From Legionella oakridgensis ATCC 33761 = DSM 21215 (GTDB taxonomy: Bacteria > Pseudomonadota > Gammaproteobacteria > Legionellales > Legionellaceae), in NCBI RefSeq assembly GCF_000512355.1, contig NZ_CP004007.1, positions 1-50,245 on the forward strand: 50,245 bases of DNA. Reading direction: 5' to 3'. The position numbers and the translations under genes were made by a program. The notes under the pieces were generated by a model, which made no database searches, was not told the origin of the DNA, and was given only the letters and a program-made list of their open reading frames with translations. Positions 44,955 through 50,245 of the stretch are shown here, in pieces; position 1 is the first letter of the stretch; the number at the start of each line of letters is the position of its first letter.

Positions 44955-46187
44955 TTAATGCTCATGCTCAGCTCCTGACTTTTCAATATCAGCTTTTATT
45001 AAAAAACTATTACCTACCACATACTGTGTGCCGGGCTTTAAACCACTTTTGACTTCGACCCATTCATTATCTTTTACTCCCAATTCGACCTCACGCATCT
45101 CATATTGCTCTCCCACTTTAATGAATAAAACTGTTTTTTCATTCATATTTTGCAACGCGGTCGTTTTGACCATTAATGGAACTTTTATTTCAGAAAGAAG
45201 TACATCAGCTCGCACAATAGTCCCTGGACGCCATTCTTCCTTAGAATTTGGAATAGTTACGATAGCGATTACAGTTTGGCTTAATGGATCAGTCGTTGGA
45301 AGAATCATAGCAATGGGCGCACTTATTTCTTTATCCTCTTCCTGCGAATGTATGGTGACCATTTGGCCTTTATTAATTTTTTCTAAATCGCGCGGGAAAA
45401 CATGAAGTTCAGCCCAAACATCTGATAAATTGGCAATGGTGAAGAGCGATTCTGTTCCGGCTACATTCCCAGGCGTGATGTTACGCGCAAGAATTCGGCC
45501 TTCTGTTGGCGCACGAACTTCATATTCTTTTAAGCTCTCATTGCTTTCAATGGTAGCTAATAGGTCGCCCTTTTTTACGGAATCCCCCCATTTAACCAAT
45601 ACGCTTTTTACTATACCCGGAAAGCGGGCTCGCACATCAGTCGTGGTATTACGGTTAAGGGTAATACGGCCATTAAGATGTGCATATTTCTTTATCTCGC
45701 CGGGTCCTGCGACTAGAACAGTAACACCCTCCTCTTCTGCCTCCTTGGTACTTAGCTTTATCCTTCCCTCATAGGAGGAGTAGTTCCAGCTAAAAGGTTG
45801 ATTTTCATAAACGGCCTTTATTGTGACATCAAAGGAATGGGGTTCTTCTATGTCTTGTTTACTGACTAAAGTATCAGTTTGGGGGATGAAATTGATAGTA
45901 GTTATATCCCCCTCCAGACGTTTTAACTCAACAATAAGATTTACCTTGGAGGGTGAAATGGGCTTTCCTTTCGATGAAACATAGGCCTTAAATTTAGGAG
46001 TTGCTCCTTCTTCAGTAAGAACAAGTTCCACGGTGAAATCCTTACCCTCAAATAAGCGACCATTATGAGGACCGTGCTTCTCTGGAGCGGAGTTTTCCAT
46101 GGCAAAAGTCAACTTAGCTGATAGCCACCATAAAGCACCTGCGAGAATTATTGCTGCAATTATGATTAGATAATGATATTTTTTCAC
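44955..46187 (-). CDS. helB: CzcB/HelB-type periplasmic adaptor
   Basis: A 410-residue membrane fusion protein linking the RND pump to the outer membrane channel. An N-terminal anchor or signal (YLIIIAAIILAGALWWLSA) precedes HGPHNGRLFEGKDFTVELVL, the metal-linked N-terminal domain of CzcB-type adaptors. A lipoyl/hairpin region (about 190-245, RFPGIVKSVLVKWGDSVKKG) and beta-barrel follow. The C-terminus ends with His (AEHEH). The start codon is GTG 46187 with GGGA upstream. It lies 15 bp after helC and 12 bp before helA. Confidence 0.93.
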   Translation of the reverse strand: MKKYHYLIIIAAIILAGALWWLSAKLTFAMENSAPEKHGPHNGRLFEGKDFTVELVLTEEGATPKFKAYVSSKGKPISPSKVNLIVELKRLEGDITTINFIPQTDTLVSKQDIEEPHSFDVTIKAVYENQPFSWNYSSYEGRIKLSTKEAEEEGVTVLVAGPGEIKKYAHLNGRITLNRNTTTDVRARFPGIVKSVLVKWGDSVKKGDLLATIESNESLKEYEVRAPTEGRILARNITPGNVAGTESLFTIANLSDVWAELHVFPRDLEKINKGQMVTIHSQEEDKEISAPIAMILPTTDPLSQTVIAIVTIPNSKEEWRPGTIVRADVLLSEIKVPLMVKTTALQNMNEKTVLFIKVGEQYEMREVELGVKDNEWVEVKSGLKPGTQYVVGNSFLIKADIEKSGAEHEH

Positions 46188-46202
46188 ACTAATTCCCTTT
46201 AA

Positions 46203-47435
46203 TTATTTTTGAAAGGCCTCACTCATTAATAGACCCTGAATCTTAATTAGCGCCTTATGATAATCAGCATGGGCCCTGGTATAATGCTCTTCTTCACGAT
46301 TAAGCATTTGGATTGCATTACTAATAATAAGATAACTATAGCGTCCCTGCTCAACCCCTTCGCGAGCTAATTCAACCGCTTTTTTCGCCTTAGGGAGCAT
46401 TCTGCTCGTCACTTTTTCCACTTCTTCCTTAGACTGTAAGGCGTCTAAAAAAGTGCCATACAAGGAAGATTCAAGATTTAATTTTAATTGATGTAAGTCC
46501 TGAATGGCCTCGTTTCGTTTCGCATGAGCGCTATAGACATTTCCCTGATTTTGATTAAAAACGGGGATTGGAGCTGAAGCTGAAACCAAGAACGCCTTTT
46601 GATCGTTTAACTCAAAATGACGAAAACCGAATTGAAGATTGAGATCAGGCCAAACTTCTTTCGAAGTGGCGGCAATACGTGATCCCATAGCTCGCACTAA
46701 GGCCATTTGTGCTTTAATCAAATTACTCTTAATGAGGCGTTTTTTAATTAAAGGCCATGAGTCTAAGTTATGGGAAAGCCCCTTTTCATTGAGATTCATC
46801 TCAGTAAGAGTTGGGGTACCCATCAAATTGGCTAAGATGGTTTTAGATTTCAATTCATTGCGCCGCGCCCTGTCATAAACAATGACTGCTTCATCAAGTG
46901 CTATCTCAGCTAATCTTAAATCCACTTCAGAATTGGCCCCTATCTCTACTCGTTTATTGATACTTCCAACAACTAATTCATTCAGTTTTACTAAACGCTT
47001 TGAAGCACTAGTCCAATATTGGGCATAAAAGGCATCCACATAAGCATTTCCTATATCGATAAAGAGATTGGAACGACTAGCTTCTAATTTCAAACAAGCC
47101 GCTAGAAATTCCATTTTGGAAGCCTCTCGTTGATAATACAATCGATTCCCTAAGGGTATGGGTTGCTCAATGGAAATGGTTTTTTCTGTTCCGGTATATC
47201 CTGACTCGAGAGTAGAGGGGGTTCCAATATTTTCAGCTTGTAGTGAAAATGTTGGATTTGGATATAAACCCGATTGAATAAAATGCCCTTTGGCTTGTTC
47301 AACAGCAGCTGCTTGGGATTTCAAGCTAGGATTATTTTTATAAGCCAGTGCCAATGCCTCTTTAAATGTTAGCGAATCTTGACCGTACGCGGCTTGCAAG
47401 CAAATCATCAGTAATCCAATTAGTCCATAACGCAT
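46203..47435 (-). CDS. helC: CzcC/HelC-type TolC-like outer membrane channel
   Basis: A 410-residue outer membrane efflux protein with a signal peptide ending near QAAYGQDS. The TolC repeat start SLTFKEALALAYKNNPSLKS is clear, and the two helical-hairpin halves recur around 20-210 and 225-405. No lipobox is present, unlike CusC-type lipoproteins. It is the first gene of the RND triad and follows the P-type ATPase at 45 bp, so it may be co-transcribed with it. Confidence 0.92.
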   Translation of the reverse strand: MRYGLIGLLMICLQAAYGQDSLTFKEALALAYKNNPSLKSQAAAVEQAKGHFIQSGLYPNPTFSLQAENIGTPSTLESGYTGTEKTISIEQPIPLGNRLYYQREASKMEFLAACLKLEASRSNLFIDIGNAYVDAFYAQYWTSASKRLVKLNELVVGSINKRVEIGANSEVDLRLAEIALDEAVIVYDRARRNELKSKTILANLMGTPTLTEMNLNEKGLSHNLDSWPLIKKRLIKSNLIKAQMALVRAMGSRIAATSKEVWPDLNLQFGFRHFELNDQKAFLVSASAPIPVFNQNQGNVYSAHAKRNEAIQDLHQLKLNLESSLYGTFLDALQSKEEVEKVTSRMLPKAKKAVELAREGVEQGRYSYLIISNAIQMLNREEEHYTRAHADYHKALIKIQGLLMSEAFQK

Positions 47436-47480
47436 TCACAATCCTTTACTCATTATTACTAAGAGATGGTAGCTCATCTG

Positions 47481-49607
47481 CTATCTAATAGTCTTGTCAC
47501 TAAAAGTCAGCAATCGCAGTCCATTTGCAACCACAATAAGACTCGCTCCCATATCGGCAAATACTGCCATCCATAATGTGGCTAAACCAGCCAGTGCCAA
47601 ACCAAAAAAAATTATTTTAACCACAATAGACAAGCTAATATTTTGAAATAGTACACTCACAGTTTTACGACTTAAAGAAATGAATTGGGATAGTTTAGCT
47701 AAGTTATCATTCATAATAGCGATATCTGCTGTTTCCAACGCAATATCCGTGCCCTTCCCCATTGCAAAACCAATGGTCGCTTTCGCAAGTGCAGGCGCGT
47801 CATTAATGCCATCGCCCACCATCCCTACCGCACCAAAACGCTTAATTAACTCATCAATGGCGTAAACTTTGTCTGCAGGTAGAACGTTTGCTCGAATTTC
47901 ATCTATACCCACCTGGTCGGCAATGGCTTTTGCGGTGGTCGCATTGTCACCTGTTAACATGCAAGTTTTAATTCCTTGTTGATGCAATGCTTTGATTGCC
48001 ATTTGGCTTGTGGGGCGCAACGTATCCGCCACAGCAAAAATTGCCAATACGTGCTCCGAATCACTTAAAATGATAGTAGTTTGCCCTGTTTGCTCAAGTT
48101 CTTTAAGTTGTGCTTCAATCGCTGGATTGCAAAGCTGGTTGTCTTCAGCTAGTTGATGATTACCCACAAAATATCGCACATCTGCTATTATTCCTGTTAC
48201 TCCACGACCAGGAAGTGCTTTAAAATCGGTTACTGAAAGTAACGAATCTGTTGGTTGCTGTTTTTGCCATTGTTTAACAATGGCCTGAGCAATGGGATGC
48301 TCCGAATGCTCGTCAAGACTGGCTGCCAGTTGCAGAACATTTATGTTTCCTTGGCCGCTTATTTGAATCAACTTGGTCACAACTGGTTTGCCTTCGGTAA
48401 GGGTGCCTGTTTTATCCAGTGCAATGGCTTTTAACCGATGCCCTTGTTCTAAATAGGTTCCTCCTTTGATAAGGATACCGTGTTTAGCGGCAGCAGCAAG
48501 ACCACTAACAACCGTTACAGGTGTTGAAATAACTAACGCACAAGGGCAAGCAATGACAAGTAAGGTTAAGGCTTTATATAGCCATAAAGACCATAACCCT
48601 CCCCAAAGAATTGGAGGAAGAACAGCAACTAAAACAGCAATCACAACCATCAGCGGTGTATAATATTTGGAAAACTGATCTACAAAACGCTGGGTAGGCG
48701 CGCGTTCAGCTTGCGCTTGTGCAATCGTTTTTCCAATCTTTGCAAGGACTGTATCACCTGAAGCGACACTCACTTTAAACTGGAATGAGCCATGTTCATT
48801 GAGGGTTCCCGCATACACGCTCTCCCCTACGTTTTTATCAACGGGCATGGATTCACCGGTAATAGGGGCTTGATTTACACTACTTTTCCCTAGGATTATT
48901 TCACCATCTAAAGGAATGCGCTCACCAGGTTTTACCCAAATTACGTCACCTAAAGCAACTTGACTGACTGGTAGGCTCTGCCAACTGCCATCAGCCCCTT
49001 TAACAGTAGCTACCTCGGGCGCAATTTCCATCAGTTTTCGAATAGCCTCACGCGCCTTATCCAAGGAATACACTTCAATGCGTTCAGCAAACGCAAATAA
49101 GACGGTTACCATAGCAGCTTCCGGCCACTCACCAATTAATACAGCACCCGTAATGGCTATCAGCATCAGACTACTAATATTAAGTGTTTTGGTGCTGAGT
49201 GCTAACCATCCTTTTTTAAGCGTAGTTTCCCCACTTAAGGCCATGGCAATGAGCGCAAGTACGGCGACCCATGGTGATTGCTCATCGGATAAGCTATAAG
49301 CAATGACTTCGGCAATGAGCGCCATAAACCCTGCAAATCCTATCATCCACCAGGAGGGGTGTGGATTTTCTTCTAAATGCTCTTTATCCCGTCCAGTTTT
49401 TAATGTGACTTTCATTCCCAGCGCTTCAATCTTCTCCAAGAAAGGCACAGGTGTATTTAGATAATGGTGAATGGTTACTTCTTGGGTTATAAAGTTAAAA
49501 GTTAATTTCTCCACTTCGGGAATAGATTCCAATTGTCCCCGAATCAGTTTTTCTTCTGATGGACAATCCAACCCGCTAACAAATAATGTTGTTATGGTAT
49601 TTGTCAT
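47481..49607 (-). CDS. cadA: Zn/Cd/Pb-transporting P1B-type ATPase
   Basis: A 708-residue cation ATPase. A divergent heavy-metal domain at the N-terminus has VSGLDCPSEE, with Cys 15 followed by acidic residues, as in Zn/Cd/Pb exporters of the ZntA group. The CPC motif is near 354-356 (IACPCALV), the phosphorylation site D398 (DKTGTLTEGKP), and GDGINDAPAL near 600. It pumps divalent metal out of the cytoplasm. It lies downstream of the SmtB-type sensor, which is the expected regulator. ATG 49607 follows GGAAAG. Confidence 0.94.
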   Translation of the reverse strand: MTNTITTLFVSGLDCPSEEKLIRGQLESIPEVEKLTFNFITQEVTIHHYLNTPVPFLEKIEALGMKVTLKTGRDKEHLEENPHPSWWMIGFAGFMALIAEVIAYSLSDEQSPWVAVLALIAMALSGETTLKKGWLALSTKTLNISSLMLIAITGAVLIGEWPEAAMVTVLFAFAERIEVYSLDKAREAIRKLMEIAPEVATVKGADGSWQSLPVSQVALGDVIWVKPGERIPLDGEIILGKSSVNQAPITGESMPVDKNVGESVYAGTLNEHGSFQFKVSVASGDTVLAKIGKTIAQAQAERAPTQRFVDQFSKYYTPLMVVIAVLVAVLPPILWGGLWSLWLYKALTLLVIACPCALVISTPVTVVSGLAAAAKHGILIKGGTYLEQGHRLKAIALDKTGTLTEGKPVVTKLIQISGQGNINVLQLAASLDEHSEHPIAQAIVKQWQKQQPTDSLLSVTDFKALPGRGVTGIIADVRYFVGNHQLAEDNQLCNPAIEAQLKELEQTGQTTIILSDSEHVLAIFAVADTLRPTSQMAIKALHQQGIKTCMLTGDNATTAKAIADQVGIDEIRANVLPADKVYAIDELIKRFGAVGMVGDGINDAPALAKATIGFAMGKGTDIALETADIAIMNDNLAKLSQFISLSRKTVSVLFQNISLSIVVKIIFFGLALAGLATLWMAVFADMGASLIVVANGLRLLTFSDKTIR

Positions 49608-49739
49608 ATAATCTTTCCGCCGTAGTTATACTTTTTTCTGTCTATGCATGGGCGATTTAGAGTAATGGTGAAAGACGTAGTGTCACTAGCAACAGCCTCA
49701 ACACCATAATGAGTATTTATAAGTTTTAAAATAAATTGA
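49608..49739. other. Gap between sensor gene and ATPase gene
   Basis: The gap contains the small palindrome TAGTG T CACTA (49678-49688) and the ATPase ribosome site. A second promoter for the ATPase could lie here, but I see no clear boxes and no gene. Confidence 0.3.
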
Positions 49740-50057
49740 TTAGGCAAGGTCATGACTATCCTCTAAATCTTCTATAAAATGATTAATCATATCCATTAAA
49801 ATGCAACGGACATGCTCATCATCTACTTCATAGAAAATATGCTTCCCTTCTCGTTTTGCACACAATAATCGTGCTGACCGAAGGAGACGCAAATGATGGC
49901 TAACAAGAGGCACAGAAAGTTGTAATTGTTCTGCTAAATCGCTAACTGCTTTCGGTTTGTCAAGGCAAGCCAGCAAAAGCTTTAACCGATTAGGTTCACC
50001 CATTGATCGCAAAATATCTGCTATTGTTGCGATCATGTTATCCGAAAGCGGTTTCAT
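49740..50057 (-). CDS. SmtB/ArsR-family zinc-type metalloregulator
   Basis: A 105-residue winged-helix repressor. The DNA-binding helix region is AVSDLAEQLQLSVPLVSHHL, then RLLRSARLLCAKREGKHIFY. Near the C-terminus, Asp 80, His 82, His 93 and Glu 96 (DEHVRC...NHFIED) reproduce the alpha-5 metal site of SmtB/CzrA (D-x-H ... H-x-x-E), which senses Zn and Co. No CVC alpha-3 site is seen. ATG 50057 is preferred; TTG 50066 would almost touch the operator. It probably represses itself, cadA and perhaps the RND genes. Confidence 0.9.
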   Translation of the reverse strand: MKPLSDNMIATIADILRSMGEPNRLKLLLACLDKPKAVSDLAEQLQLSVPLVSHHLRLLRSARLLCAKREGKHIFYEVDDEHVRCILMDMINHFIEDLEDSHDLA

Positions 50058-50067
50058 ACAATTCAAC

Positions 50068-50118
50068 AGTTAAACAAGTGTTTAACTATAAACTAGATAA
50101 AATTCTTTAGCTTGTCAA
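50068..50118 (-). promoter_or_regulatory. SmtB-type operator with -35 box
   Basis: AGTTAAACA AG TGTTTAACT (50068-50087) is a perfect 9-2-9 palindrome of the ArsR/SmtB type. It ends 11 bp upstream of the sensor's ATG. TTGACA, read on the minus strand at 50118-50113, is a perfect -35 box, which puts the operator at or just after the -10. Binding there would block the polymerase. The -10 itself is unclear. Confidence 0.75.
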
Positions 50119-50245
50119 GAAACACTATGAAAACTGGGTAGGACCTAAACTCAATAAGGACATGAGCTTCCTGCCCAGTGTTTTTTATGCCATTGTTTTG
50201 CCATTGCATCCATCCTTGAATCGGCAAAAAAATGGCTCTTTTAAC
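50119..50245. other. Window end, no gene seen
   Basis: An imperfect inverted repeat, with AAACTGGGTAGG on the left and CCTGCCCAGTGTTTT on the right, lies at about 50131-50191. It could be the edge of an old mobile element or a hairpin. No open frame of useful length crosses the window end. Confidence 0.25.

Overview
The window looks like a large part of a self-transmissible plasmid from a low-GC gammaproteobacterium, most probably Legionella or a close relative. Three things point there: a complete F-type tra/trb transfer region, iteron-style replication and ParA/ParB partition genes, and a heavy-metal efflux locus of the Legionella hel (czc/cus) type. Base composition is about 40% GC by eye. 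No chromosomal housekeeping gene, rRNA, tRNA, CRISPR array or intact insertion sequence was seen. The host assignment is inferred from gene content, not from a database match.

Layout. (1) Maintenance, 1-4920: a chromosomal-type ParB on the minus strand, a six-copy iteron array, then parA, a second P1-type parB, two identical 18-bp palindromes and a replication initiator. Two more iterons lie beyond the initiator in the opposite orientation. (2) 4954-7259: a methyltransferase translationally coupled to a YhhQ-type transporter, then a convergent phage-type repressor. (3) Transfer, 7260-32600: repressor operators, then traY, a small unknown gene, traA L E K B V C, trbI, traW U, trbC, traN F, trbB, traH G, an unknown membrane protein in the traS position, traD and traI. 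traM faces traI. Upstream of traM is a region laid out like the F oriT: helically phased GATGC boxes, an IHF site, an inverted repeat and a GGTGT/G nick candidate. (4) Leading/accessory region, 32600-38050: a DUF3644 gene with its frame broken at an A7 run, a DUF3987 protein flanked by a 25-bp inverted repeat, an ORF6N protein, and a Cre-sized tyrosine recombinase beside a lox-like 13-6-13 site. (5) Metal/metalloid island, 38256-50245: DsrE, a DMT exporter with a long His tail and an ArsB/ACR3-like permease on the plus strand. On the minus strand are an SmtB-type Zn sensor with its operator, a Zn/Cd/Pb P-type ATPase, an RND triad, a DUF305 protein and a four-helix copper-binding protein.

How the parts fit. 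The initiator probably binds the iterons on both sides of the maintenance block, while ParA/ParB and perhaps the recombinase and its site keep the plasmid stable. TraM, TraY, IHF and TraI would form the relaxosome on oriT, TraD couples it to the F-type type IV secretion system, and the repressor at 6561-7259 probably gates the long tra operon. With the nick motif on the plus strand, DNA would leave rightwards, so the accessory and metal genes enter the recipient first and tra last. The metal genes combine export from the cytoplasm (P-type ATPase), export across the envelope (RND triad) and sequestration (Csp, DUF305).
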